A DNA stretch of 13,593 nucleotides from an uncultured Atopobium sp. (GCA_938041635.1 CALIAD010000105.1:1-13593), one strand, 5' to 3'. Shown: positions 6,233 to 13,488, counted from the first letter of the stretch. Made by a program: numbers and translations. The notes: generated by a model not told the origin, from the sequence alone.

Positions 6233-6667
6233 TTAGTCGATTGCAATCTTTGTGACGCTAGCCTGCTGATCCTGCTTTGGAACAGTAATGGTTAGGATGC
6301 CACCATCAAGCTTTGCAGTTAGGCCCTCTCGAGCTGCATCCTTCAGATACACACCGCGAGTTGCCTGCCACTCAGAAGACTCTTTGTGCAGGTAGTTCTT
6401 GGCCTTCTCCTCCTCAGACTCCTTGCGAGCAGCAGTGATTGAAAGCCTACCTTCGTTGAGCTCGACGTCGATGTTCTCCTTGGAAACGCCGGGAAGCTCG
6501 GCCGTTACCACGTAAGACTGGCCTGCATCCTCAACGTTCATAACAAAAGCGTCGGACGAGACGGAAGACAGGGCGGAATAAGGCGCGTCAAAGAAAGAAT
6601 CAAATGAGCCAAATGGCCACGTGCTCAGGTTCCTTGCAATACGATCATAGGGAACTACATTCTTCAT
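6233..6667 (-). CDS. Small heat-shock protein, Hsp20/alpha-crystallin family
   Basis: A 144-residue ATP-independent holdase that binds unfolding proteins in the cytosol and passes them to ClpB and other chaperones. The alpha-crystallin domain runs from about residue 40 to 130, with VVTAELPGVSKENIDVEL (53-70), GRLSITAAR, and the C-terminal strand GGILTITVPK (122-131). The N-terminal arm is short and rich in Phe and Ser (PFGSFDSFF), as expected for a client-binding and oligomer region. I chose ATG 6667 because AAAGGAG (6676-6682) lies 8 bases upstream; the frame is open to 6718, but that extension has no family match. A site shared with the clpB upstream region lies at 6769-6790. An AT-rich -10-like TATAAA is at 6745-6750. 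Confidence 0.94.
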   Translation of the reverse strand: MKNVVPYDRIARNLSTWPFGSFDSFFDAPYSALSSVSSDAFVMNVEDAGQSYVVTAELPGVSKENIDVELNEGRLSITAARKESEEEKAKNYLHKESSEWQATRGVYLKDAAREGLTAKLDGGILTITVPKQDQQASVTKIAID

Positions 6668-6768
6668 AGTAACCACTCCTTTACTGGTAGATGCCGTTAT
6701 TGGCACTTCGTTGTTCACTCTCTGTTGTACCCTGCTTGTGCAAATTTATACAACTTTTTATAAAATTT

Positions 6769-6790
6769 CTAAGTCTGTTTGACTAAGATT
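6769..6790 (-). promoter_or_regulatory. Putative heat-shock operator upstream of hsp20
   Basis: CTAAGTCTGTTTGACTAAG is an imperfect inverted repeat with 6-bp half sites and a 7-bp spacer. It agrees at 17 of 22 bases with the site at 10899-10920 upstream of clpB. The geometry recalls the HspR operator HAIR (CTTGAGT-N7-ACTCAAG) of Actinobacteria, but the half sites differ, so the regulator is not assigned. It lies about 100 bases upstream of the hsp20 start. Confidence 0.55.
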
Positions 6791-6923
6791 ACCCTGCGGA
6801 TATGTACCGCACAAATATGCGTCAGCACTGCTTCACGCACCCACCAAATATCCGAGCAAAACTGTGCAGGATTACACGAGCTGCGGTATCATGTTTTATA
6901 TCAATGTTTTGCGAGACTACGAC

Positions 6924-6930
6924 AAAAGGA
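6924..6930 (+). promoter_or_regulatory. Ribosome binding site fixing a GTG start
   Basis: AAAAGGA ends five bases before GTG 6936. The same frame has an upstream ATG at 6864 with no ribosome binding site, so GTG 6936 is the preferred start of the membrane-anchored protein. Confidence 0.6.
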
Positions 6931-6935
6931 TCATC

Positions 6936-7499
6936 GTGGACACCTCGAACAACCTTGAAAATAACGTTTCACCTGCGGATCAGAACCCTCGCTCTGACGC
7001 CCAGCAGGACTTTGAATACGCTGAATCTTTTGAGCAGGAAGCTCAACCAGCCGATGGGGCCGAGCTTCACGCAACTGGCGCGCAGCACTTCTCGACATCT
7101 GAAGCTTCCGAGTACGAAGGCGAAGGCGTTGCAAAGCAGCCATACGTTCGCCAGCATCGCCATCACAAAACCGTGGAGCCTATCAGCGACTTTACAATGC
7201 CAGGCGAGAAGCTCGAACTTCCCGAGAACCAGGCTGCTGGCTTCGAGTCCAGCAAGGGTTCTTACGCGAAGAAAGGTTGGCGCAAGCCAAAGAACGAGAT
7301 TGCGCACCTTCGCAAGGACGTTCACTACGGACAGTTCCTGCAGGTACCCAAGGGTCAGCGCGACATCTTTGTCCGAAAAGAGCGCCGCTCAAATGCAGGT
7401 TCGCTGATCGCCGCCATCATTGTTTTGGCTATCATCGCCGCGGTAGTCTATTTCCTCTGGACCTGGATGTCCGCCAACTGGGGCGTTGCCGTCCGCTAA
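6936..7499 (+). CDS. Uncharacterised protein with one C-terminal membrane anchor
   Basis: I do not recognise this 187-residue protein. Residues 1-80 are acidic, rich in Glu, Gln, Ala and Ser, and look disordered. Residues 80-153 carry a mixed segment with many Lys and Arg (KKGWRKPKNEIAHLRK, then VPKGQRDIFVRKERR). Residues 154-177 (GSLIAAIIVLAIIAAVVYFLWTW) form one strong transmembrane helix, leaving about ten residues outside. With basic residues just before the helix, the large N-terminal part is expected in the cytosol. No signal peptide is seen. The codon pattern and the good ribosome binding site support a real gene. It is divergent from hsp20, with 268 bp between the two starts. That gap also holds a small inverted repeat, TGCGG-N7-CCGCA (6795-6811). 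Confidence 0.75.
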   Translation: MDTSNNLENNVSPADQNPRSDAQQDFEYAESFEQEAQPADGAELHATGAQHFSTSEASEYEGEGVAKQPYVRQHRHHKTVEPISDFTMPGEKLELPENQAAGFESSKGSYAKKGWRKPKNEIAHLRKDVHYGQFLQVPKGQRDIFVRKERRSNAGSLIAAIIVLAIIAAVVYFLWTWMSANWGVAVR

Positions 7500-7552
7500 A
7501 CTGCAAGGCGACAAACCTCCCGACGCGCACAAAGCAATGTCAGCTGTTACGC

Positions 7553-7671
7553 GCCTGATTTCTGCAAAGAATCTGTAACGTTTGCCTGAAAATGTAAAAG
7601 AATCGGTGGATTCTGCCTGATTTCATCAAAGAATCTGTGTCCCAAACACAGATTCTTTGTACTTTTCAGGC
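7553..7671. repeat. Array A: three 31-bp direct units capped by an inverted fourth
   Basis: Units begin GCCTGA at 7553, 7584 and 7615 with an exact 31-bp period and share a (C/A)AAAGAATC(T/G)G core. The fourth unit, 7641-7671, is inverted, so units 3 and 4 form a perfect 14-bp hairpin (7627-7640 with 7646-7659, loop CCCAA). The segment after GCCTGA alternates: TTTCTG, AAAATG, TTTCAT, then AAAAGT in the inverted copy. The hairpin followed by TACTTTTC could also end transcription of the gene at 6936-7499. Confidence 0.75.
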
Positions 7672-7708
7672 AGAGTTTAAAGCGCATCCGAGTTCGCCCT
7701 TCCATGGA

Positions 7709-7829
7709 GCCTGATTCTCTCGCCATGTCTGAACGATTTGCCGGAAAAGTGCACCATGTCTGAGTGGTTTTGCCGGTTTCTCTCATCATGTCTGAGTAAA
7801 TTTACTCAGACATGATGCACTTTTCAGGC
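7709..7829. repeat. Array B: same plan as array A with a different core
   Basis: Units begin GCCTGA or GCCGG at 7709, 7740 and 7772 (31- and 32-bp periods) and share the core CATGTCTGA. The fourth, 7801-7829, is inverted and abuts unit 3. CATCATGTCTGAGTAAA and its exact complement therefore make a 34-bp perfect palindrome (7784-7817). The segment after the first five or six bases alternates TTCTCT, AAAAGT, TTCTCT, AAAAGT, parallel to array A. Confidence 0.75.
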
Positions 7830-7860
7830 TCGCAATCATGAACGTAACGCCGAGCCACAC

Positions 7861-7895
7861 AAAAAGCCGCTGATACGTCATGTACCAGCGGCTTT
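7861..7895 (-). terminator. Intrinsic terminator of the clpB transcript
   Basis: AAAGCCGCTG (7863-7872) pairs perfectly with CAGCGGCTTT (7886-7895) around a 13-nt loop. On the minus strand the stem ends in TTTTTGTGTGG. It lies 54 bases after the stop of the small ORF that follows clpB. Confidence 0.85.
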
Positions 7896-7948
7896 CGTTT
7901 GTAGAGTTTTGCGTGTGCCGAGAAACATCTGGCGAGAAACCCCGCGGT

Positions 7949-8224
7949 CTAGCTCCAGGGATCGCGCTCAAAGAGCGGCTCGCTCGCGGGACGACGATCG
8001 GAGTACGGGTCGTAGCCGTCATCGTCCTCGTTTTCCGCGCGCGCATACTCCGGGTCAACAACCTGCGCTTTCTTGGAATCTGCGTCCTTGTGCGTCGCGG
8101 CTTTCACATTAGCCGTCGCAGCAGCCGCGACCTGCGGTGTAGCCGTCGCAGCGTCCTCGCGTGCCGCGGTCTGCACCTCGGGCTTCTCGGCCTTGCCAGC
8201 CTTATCACACATGTGCAGCCTCAT
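7949..8224 (-). CDS. Small acidic, alanine-rich protein following clpB
   Basis: A 91-residue frame whose ATG directly abuts the clpB TAA (TAAATG), so it would be translated by coupling; no strong ribosome binding site is visible. An internal ATG at 8212 (MCDKAGKAEK) is an alternative start. The first 45 residues are rich in Ala, Thr and Lys. The end is acidic and aromatic (DDDGYDPYSDRR, then FERDPWS). No fold or family is recognised, and the composition suggests disorder. The position between clpB and its terminator supports expression. It could still be an open stretch of clpB 3' untranslated RNA. Confidence 0.55.
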   Translation of the reverse strand: MRLHMCDKAGKAEKPEVQTAAREDAATATPQVAAAATANVKAATHKDADSKKAQVVDPEYARAENEDDDGYDPYSDRRPASEPLFERDPWS

Positions 8225-10807
8225 TTACTTCTTGCGAGCAATCAAGTTGCCGTTCTCGTCAGTATCAACCAGAACAGTATCGCCCTCATGCAGTTCACCT
8301 GCAATAATCAAGTTTGCTACCTGGTCTACAACGCGACGCTGAATCAGTCGCTTCAGAGGACGGGCGCCGTAAACAGGATCCAAGCCGTCAAGAGCCAGCG
8401 ACTGCTTAGCAGCCTCGGAAAGCTCCAGCGTCATGCGCTCGCTCGCAAGTCTGCTACGAACATCCTTGAGCTGAATGTCCACAATACGCTCGATGTCCTC
8501 AAGACCCAGAGGCTGGAAGACAACCACGTCGTCGATACGGTTCAAGAACTCAGGACGGAAGGAGCTACGCAGCGCCTCCATGACCTGCTTTCTGGACTCT
8601 TCGGTAAGGCCCTCTTCGCCGGCACCAGCAATGAACTGCGAACCAACGTTACTGGTCATGATAATGATGGTGTTCTTGAAGCTTACTACCCTACCTTGAC
8701 CGTCCGTCAAGCGACCGTCGTCCAGTACCTGCAGCAAGATGTTGAAGACATCAGGATGAGCCTTCTCCATCTCGTCCAGCAAGATGACAGAGTATGGATG
8801 CCTACGAACTGCCTCGGTGAGCTGGCCACCCTCGTCATAGCCCACGTATCCTGGAGGTGCGCCAATGAGTCGCTGGACCGAGAACTTCTCCATGTACTCA
8901 GACATATCAATGCGGACCAGAGAGCGCTCGTCATCAAACAGCAGCTCTGCCAGCGCCTTTGCCAGCTCGGTCTTACCCACGCCGGTTGGGCCCAGGAAGA
9001 AGAAGCTGCCTAGAGGCTTGTTTGGATCTGCGAGGCCTGCGCGAGAACGACGGACTGCTGCAGCAACTGCGGAAACAGCGTCGTCCTGACCAATAACGCG
9101 CAGGTGCAGCTGGTCCTCAAGGTTCTTGAGCTTGTCCATCTCGCCCTGCATCATCTTAGAAACAGGCACGCCAGTCCACGAAGAAACTACCTCGGCAATC
9201 TCATCCGTGGTGACCTCTTCCTTGAGGATTCCGCCGTCTTCCTGCTTAGCGAGAAGGGCTTTTTCTGCCTCATCGTATTTGCGCTCAAGCTCTGGAATAG
9301 TGCTGTAACGAAGCTCAGATGCCTGCGCCAAATCACCCTCGCGGGTCACGCGCTCCATCTGCGTCTTTGCGTCCTCAATCTGGGACTTCAAGTCCTGTAC
9401 CAGGTCAATTGCTCCGCGCTCATTCTGCCAGTTGGCCTTCATGCCATCAAGCTTTTCCTGCGTCGTTGCAATCTCTGCACGGAGGTTTTCCAGGCGCTCC
9501 TTAGAAGCAGCGTCCTCCTCCTTCATCAGAGCCTGCTCCTCAATCTGCATCTGAGTGAGCTGACGATCAACCGCATCAATTTCTGCTGGCATAGAATCCA
9601 GCTCCATGCGAAGCCTTGATGCCGCCTCATCTACCAGGTCAATTGCCTTATCTGGCAAGAATCGGTCAGAAATGTAGCGGTTAGAGAGGTCTGCTGCTGC
9701 AACCAGGGCTGAGTCCGTAATACGGACGCGGTGGTGCTGCTCGTACTTCTCCTTAAGGCCACGCAGGATAGAAATGGTGTCTTCAACAGAAGGCTCGGAG
9801 ACAAGGACGGTCTGGAAACGACGTGCAAGGGCAGCGTCCTTCTCGATGTACTTGCGGTATTCATCCAGCGTAGTAGCACCAATTGCGCGAAGCTCGCCAC
9901 GGGCAAGCGCTGGCTTCAAGATGTTACCAGCGTCCATGGATCCCTCGGAAGCGCCAGCGCCTACGATGGTGTGAAGCTCGTCGATGAAGAGGATAATCTG
10001 GCCGTTAGACTTGGCCACCTCTTTTACCACGCTCTTCAAGCGGTCTTCGAACTCACCACGGTACTTTGCACCTGCTACCAGGGCAGACATATCAAGCTCA
10101 ACAAGCTCTTTATCGCGCAGGGTGCTTGGAACGTCGCCAGAAACAATGCGCTCTGCCAGGCCTTCTACGATTGCGGTCTTACCAACACCAGGCTCGCCGA
10201 TAAGAACAGGATTGTTCTTGGTGCGGCGGCTCAGGACCTGAATGGTGCGACGAATCTCTTCAACGCGGCCAATAACTGGATCAAGCTTTCCCTGACGAGC
10301 AAGGTCGGTCACGTTGCGACCGTACTGCTCCAAGGCCTCAAACTGCGGCTTTGCATCCTGAGAGGTTACGCGCTCATCGCCGCGCAGCTCGTTGTAGACC
10401 TCCTCAACGCGCTTAGCGGTTACGCCGGCGTCGCGAAGAATCCTACCTGCATCAGTGTTGTCGTTTGCCAGCGCAGTGAGCAGATGCTCGGAGGTAACGT
10501 AGGAATCTCCCAGCTTAGTGGCAAGCTTCTCGGCCTCGTTGATAACCTTGAGAAGGTCGTTGCCAATGCCAATCTGTGCTCCGCTTACTTTTGGAGCCTT
10601 GGAAATTGCCTGGTCTGCCTGCGTGGCAATGGTGTCAGGATCTGCGCCAATCTTCTCCAAGATAGAACGCAGGTTGCGCTCATTGCTGTCCAGCAGCGCC
10701 TTGAGCAGGTGCGTTGGTGCAACCTCGGAAGCCTCTGCATCGCCAGCAATACCAAGAGCTGCCTGCAGTGCTTCCTGGGCGGTTACGGCCCATTTATCTA
10801 GTCTCAT
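8225..10807 (-). CDS. clpB: ClpB disaggregase (Hsp100, AAA+)
   Basis: This 860-residue protein is full length for ClpB, a hexameric cytosolic ATPase that threads proteins out of aggregates with DnaK. The N domain is residues 1-145. AAA domain 1 has Walker A GEPGVGKT (204-211), pore tyrosine in KYRGEF (about 249) and Walker B ILFIDELH (272-279). The coiled-coil middle domain that separates ClpB from ClpA and ClpC runs about 400-530. AAA domain 2 has Walker A GPTGVGKT (606-613), pore loop GYVG (653-656), Walker B VILLDEME (674-681) and sensor 2 GARPLKR near the C-terminus. ATG 10807 is preceded by AGGAGG (10816-10821) at 8 bases. Upstream lie a hairpin-forming leader and the site shared with hsp20. 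Confidence 0.98.
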   Translation of the reverse strand: MRLDKWAVTAQEALQAALGIAGDAEASEVAPTHLLKALLDSNERNLRSILEKIGADPDTIATQADQAISKAPKVSGAQIGIGNDLLKVINEAEKLATKLGDSYVTSEHLLTALANDNTDAGRILRDAGVTAKRVEEVYNELRGDERVTSQDAKPQFEALEQYGRNVTDLARQGKLDPVIGRVEEIRRTIQVLSRRTKNNPVLIGEPGVGKTAIVEGLAERIVSGDVPSTLRDKELVELDMSALVAGAKYRGEFEDRLKSVVKEVAKSNGQIILFIDELHTIVGAGASEGSMDAGNILKPALARGELRAIGATTLDEYRKYIEKDAALARRFQTVLVSEPSVEDTISILRGLKEKYEQHHRVRITDSALVAAADLSNRYISDRFLPDKAIDLVDEAASRLRMELDSMPAEIDAVDRQLTQMQIEEQALMKEEDAASKERLENLRAEIATTQEKLDGMKANWQNERGAIDLVQDLKSQIEDAKTQMERVTREGDLAQASELRYSTIPELERKYDEAEKALLAKQEDGGILKEEVTTDEIAEVVSSWTGVPVSKMMQGEMDKLKNLEDQLHLRVIGQDDAVSAVAAAVRRSRAGLADPNKPLGSFFFLGPTGVGKTELAKALAELLFDDERSLVRIDMSEYMEKFSVQRLIGAPPGYVGYDEGGQLTEAVRRHPYSVILLDEMEKAHPDVFNILLQVLDDGRLTDGQGRVVSFKNTIIIMTSNVGSQFIAGAGEEGLTEESRKQVMEALRSSFRPEFLNRIDDVVVFQPLGLEDIERIVDIQLKDVRSRLASERMTLELSEAAKQSLALDGLDPVYGARPLKRLIQRRVVDQVANLIIAGELHEGDTVLVDTDENGNLIARKK

Positions 10808-10830
10808 AAAATCACCCTCCTACCCCAAAC

Positions 10831-10888
10831 AAAATCGTGCCGGGGACTGAATCTTCATCGGATTCTATATACCCCCAAGCACGACTTT
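10831..10888 (-). promoter_or_regulatory. Layered hairpin in the clpB leader, possible thermosensor
   Basis: On the minus strand AAAGTCGTGC pairs with GCACGATTTT (one G-U), GGGG with CCCC, and GAATC with GATTC, giving three stacked stem segments around a 7-base loop. The structure ends about ten bases before the clpB ribosome binding site. A second G run in GGGGTAGGAGG, overlapping that site, could compete for the same CCCC. Whether the whole hairpin is transcribed depends on the start point, which I cannot fix; TATTAA at 10888-10893 would include it. Confidence 0.4.
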
Positions 10889-10898
10889 TAATACATAT

Positions 10899-10920
10899 CT
10901 AAGTGTGTTTGTAGTAGATT
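10899..10920 (-). promoter_or_regulatory. Putative heat-shock operator upstream of clpB
   Basis: CTAAGTGTGTTTGTAGTAG plus ATT agrees at 17 of 22 bases with the hsp20 site at 6769-6790. On the minus strand both read CAAACA(G/C)ACTTAGA, followed by an AT-rich -10-like TATAAA or TATTAA 5-6 bases later. It lies about 90 bases upstream of the clpB start. Confidence 0.5.
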
Positions 10921-10938
10921 TTCTTATCGCACTATGCT

Positions 10939-10990
10939 GAGCTTTTGCAACCGTGCGTTGAGCTTTTCCGCCACGTAGCTTTAAGCTTTT
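10939..10990. repeat. Three copies of (G/A)AGCTTTT after the toxin gene
   Basis: (G/A)AGCTTTT occurs at 10939, 10960 and 10983, spaced 21 and 23 bases. The first and third continue GCA(A/G)CC. The stretch is non-coding, between the toxin stop and the clpB upstream region. I see no clear terminator for the toxin-antitoxin transcript here. Confidence 0.4.
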
Positions 10991-11016
10991 GCAGCCCTAC
11001 CCGCGCCTTACTGCCT

Positions 11017-11463
11017 CTAAAATTCAGCCTCTTCATAGACAAGATTTTGCTCAGATTCCATTGTCGAGAAAAACTTGGCAGGTGTAAGCACTGGTATATC
11101 CGAGCGAACAAAATCAGCCGTATTTCTTGTGACGATATAGTCTGCCTTTATCTTTTTAGCTGCGCGCCAAATAAGACAGTCTTCAAAGTCTTCCCACTGC
11201 TCAGAAAGCGCATTTGAAATATCCGCTCCATCAACAGAACATACGTTGAGCAGCGGAGATACTTCTTTAAGGATTTCTTGCATACGAGCAGAGCCGTGAG
11301 CCTTAGCGCCCACATAGTAGAGATCTGTGTATGACTGAGCCGCAATCCACAGCTCAGCGTCCCTAAACTGCTTCATTATGAAAAGCTTTTTTGCATCATC
11401 AACAAACTGTTCCCTGCACAAAAAGACGTCCAGCAAAACGTTAGTATCAATCAAGAGCTTCAT
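11017..11463 (-). CDS. PIN-domain toxin (VapC-like ribonuclease) of a type II TA pair
   Basis: A 148-residue PIN-domain protein, expected to be a metal-dependent ribonuclease that cleaves RNA when not bound by its antitoxin. The first acidic ligand is in MKLLIDTNVLLD (Asp6). Later acidic residues lie in EDFEDCLIWRAAK (about 91-103) and in VTRNTADF (111-118, Asp117). I chose ATG 11463 because LIDTNVLLD is normally at the very N-terminus of PIN proteins and GGAGG lies 10 bases upstream; the frame is open to 11511 but that part is antitoxin coding sequence. It overlaps the antitoxin by 17 bases, typical of coupled toxin-antitoxin operons. The class assignment is firm; the RNA target is unknown. 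Confidence 0.85.
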   Translation of the reverse strand: MKLLIDTNVLLDVFLCREQFVDDAKKLFIMKQFRDAELWIAAQSYTDLYYVGAKAHGSARMQEILKEVSPLLNVCSVDGADISNALSEQWEDFEDCLIWRAAKKIKADYIVTRNTADFVRSDIPVLTPAKFFSTMESEQNLVYEEAEF

Positions 11464-11788
11464 AGTCACTTGACCTCCACTCGCTGATTGCCTCTTTGTA
11501 GGTGCTATCACCTAAATCATTCCAAAACGACGCCGGCGCGGGAACAGATATCTTTCCAAAAAGTGACGCTAGCTGCTCTTTGTCCTTCTCGCTCAATTGG
11601 CGAGAAGATCTTTTAGCAGAAGATTCCAGCGAAGCGCTTTCATGAGCATCAGGAAGCTTGCCTGTTACCAGCACATATTCAAAGGCTGCATTAATCAGCT
11701 TGGTGGTGTTTGATCCAAGCGATTCAAGAACCTCGGAAACCTGATTTTTAACTTCAACAGGAATACGAGCAGTTACAATGCTGTCCAT
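11447..11788 (-). CDS. RelB/DinJ-like ribbon-helix-helix antitoxin
   Basis: A 113-residue protein whose first 46 residues (MDSIVTARIPVEVKNQ, then VLESLGSNTTKLINAAFEYV and GKLP) read as a RelB/DinJ-type ribbon-helix-helix DNA-binding domain. The remainder is hydrophilic and probably wraps the toxin. I chose ATG 11788 because AAAGGAG lies five bases upstream; two in-frame codons further up give a GTG. Such antitoxins repress their own promoter, which fits the inverted repeat around the promoter at 11801-11842. RelB/DinJ antitoxins usually partner RelE/YafQ-fold toxins, so pairing with a PIN toxin is a hybrid arrangement, known elsewhere but less typical. Confidence 0.82.
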   Translation of the reverse strand: MDSIVTARIPVEVKNQVSEVLESLGSNTTKLINAAFEYVLVTGKLPDAHESASLESSAKRSSRQLSEKDKEQLASLFGKISVPAPASFWNDLGDSTYKEAISEWRSSDYEALD

Positions 11789-11800
11789 GACCACTCCTTT

Positions 11801-11842
11801 ACCTAGTTATATCATTGTATTCACGTATTACAACTAGGTCAA
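11801..11842 (-). promoter_or_regulatory. Promoter and likely autoregulatory operator of the TA operon
   Basis: On the minus strand TTGACC (11837-11842), a 17-base spacer and TACAAT (11814-11819) form a near-consensus sigma-70 promoter. It is bracketed by ACCTAGTTAT (11801-11810) and its near-exact inverted copy (11830-11839, 9 of 10), which overlaps the -35 box. Binding of the antitoxin there would block the promoter. It starts just 12 bases past the exporter stop codon. Confidence 0.72.
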
Positions 11843-11853
11843 GAAGCAAAAAT

Positions 11854-13488
11854 CTAAGCGGTTTTTGGCTGGATGGTTCCGTCTTTCAGAACAAGAGAGT
11901 GGAAGCACTCTCTTATTTCCGGGGTTACTTGATGGGACGTCATAATAACGGTTCTCTCTTCATCTTTTAAGATCAAATCAATGAGGCTCTGAACTGAGTC
12001 GGCATCCAAATGAGCAAAGCTCTCGTCATAAATCACAATTTGTGGCTTAAACAAAAAGATTCGTGCAAGCGCAAGCCTCTGTCGTTCTCCACCAGAAAGA
12101 CTGCTTCCAGCTTGATCAATCACATGATTAATTCCGTCTGGATATCTGGTGAGAATCTCAGAAAAGCCCGATTTTGTAATAGCGTCAATAATTTCTTCAT
12201 CAGTAAAGTCATGGCAAAACAACGTTACGTTATCCCTGATAGTTGCATTAAAAATAAATGTTTGCTGAGAGCAAGGGATTATGAATCGAGCATATTGCTC
12301 ACTTTTGAATTGCTTGATTGGCACGCCATCCAAACAAATGTCTCCGTTATCTGGGCTCAGAGCATCTGTTAGCAGCTTGATTAGTGTTGTTTTTCCACTT
12401 CCCGAACTTCCTTCTAGTAGATACTTTCCGCCACGTTCCAAAGTAAAACTAATATCCGATAAAACTAATTTGTCCTTGTCATAGCCATACGAAACATGAT
12501 TGACCGTTAGATTTGCAAAACGCTCAGGGGTATTTTCTGCCCCACTTTCTGTAGCTGGGGCTTCATTAAGAAGCGTTTGTATTTTAGTAATTATCTCTTT
12601 TGCGCTTCTCATATCAGTAATTGAATCACTTATGTTTTGAATGGGATTTGCTATGTAGACAACAAGCTGAGATGCCGCAACCATCATTCCTACTGTCATT
12701 AAACCGTTAAGAGTGAGAATGGCGCCAATGAAATAAATTCCAATGTAAATAATTTGACCCACAGTAAATGAAAGTAAGCGAGCTAAAGAGCTAAAGTACC
12801 GAGCTCCAAATTTCTGTTTCTCCCAAGTCTGATTCGCGCTGCTCATGGCAACCCGCGAAGCCTCTGTTAGATGAAAGCTTCTAAGCAGATCAAACCCTTC
12901 AAGATGCTCATTTGCTGTAGCTATAAAATGCTCAGCTGACTCAGATTGTTCTTTTCGCTTATTAGAAATGATTCCAGACATTGTATTGGGAACAAACATC
13001 TGGACAGCTATCATGCACAAAATGAACAGTACAAGCCACGGTGAAATAAACAGCAAGATTATTAGGCTTACTACACCAGAAAAGACATCTATCAAGAGAT
13101 CAATAAAGACGCGGAAATATGTTTCCTCAAGTAAATCAAGGTCGTTAGTAAGGATTGAGAGCCAATGACTTGTATTGAATGAGTGGAACTCAGGAATTGA
13201 ACGATTGAATATCTTTTTTATCAGCTCATCACGCAGATGCGTTTGACAGCCCTGTATAACTGACCAGCGCAAACGCCTGCAAATTAAGTCGACAATAAAA
13301 TAGCAGAATATATAGAGGCCAAACCAGAGCCCATCATTCAGTGCATCCGACAAATTGCCATCCATGGCAAGGTTAACGGATTGAAGCATTACAAATGAAA
13401 GCGCAATTTCAAACAAACTACTTAAAAGAGAGAAAACTACAAAGAATATTAGTTTGCTCTTTTGTTGAGCGTAAAGGTATTTAAGCAT
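11854..13488 (-). CDS. ABC half-exporter (fused membrane and ATPase domains)
   Basis: A 544-residue half-transporter that would dimerise in the membrane and export a substrate using ATP. About six hydrophobic segments lie between residues 12 and 285 (for example 12-36, 54-70, 137-165, 240-282). The ATPase domain has Walker A GSSGSGKT (360-367), Q-loop CSQQTFIF (406-413), signature LSGGE (464-468), Walker B IVIYDES (484-490) and H-loop TSHQ (517-520). There is no N-terminal peptidase domain. ATG 13488 has AAGGGAG five bases upstream. The gene is visibly AT-richer than clpB and tilS, which hints at transfer. The substrate cannot be told; lipid, drug and peptide exporters all fit. A partner half-transporter may lie just beyond the window. 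Confidence 0.88.
   Translation of the reverse strand: MLKYLYAQQKSKLIFFVVFSLLSSLFEIALSFVMLQSVNLAMDGNLSDALNDGLWFGLYIFCYFIVDLICRRLRWSVIQGCQTHLRDELIKKIFNRSIPEFHSFNTSHWLSILTNDLDLLEETYFRVFIDLLIDVFSGVVSLIILLFISPWLVLFILCMIAVQMFVPNTMSGIISNKRKEQSESAEHFIATANEHLEGFDLLRSFHLTEASRVAMSSANQTWEKQKFGARYFSSLARLLSFTVGQIIYIGIYFIGAILTLNGLMTVGMMVAASQLVVYIANPIQNISDSITDMRSAKEIITKIQTLLNEAPATESGAENTPERFANLTVNHVSYGYDKDKLVLSDISFTLERGGKYLLEGSSGSGKTTLIKLLTDALSPDNGDICLDGVPIKQFKSEQYARFIIPCSQQTFIFNATIRDNVTLFCHDFTDEEIIDAITKSGFSEILTRYPDGINHVIDQAGSSLSGGERQRLALARIFLFKPQIVIYDESFAHLDADSVQSLIDLILKDEERTVIMTSHQVTPEIRECFHSLVLKDGTIQPKTA

Noticed and set aside
7547..7789. 80-codon minus-strand ORF across the twin arrays
   Set aside because: It only reflects the repeats being open in that frame; no ribosome binding site or protein-like pattern is seen.
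7553..7829. CRISPR array
   Set aside because: Units are contiguous and diverge along their whole length, there is no repeat/unique-spacer alternation, the last unit is inverted, and no cas genes are near.
7880..9013. Open frame of 377 codons antisense to clpB
   Set aside because: clpB on the other strand is complete with all ATPase motifs; this is a shadow of its codon usage. The same holds for the 356-codon frame at 9731-10801.
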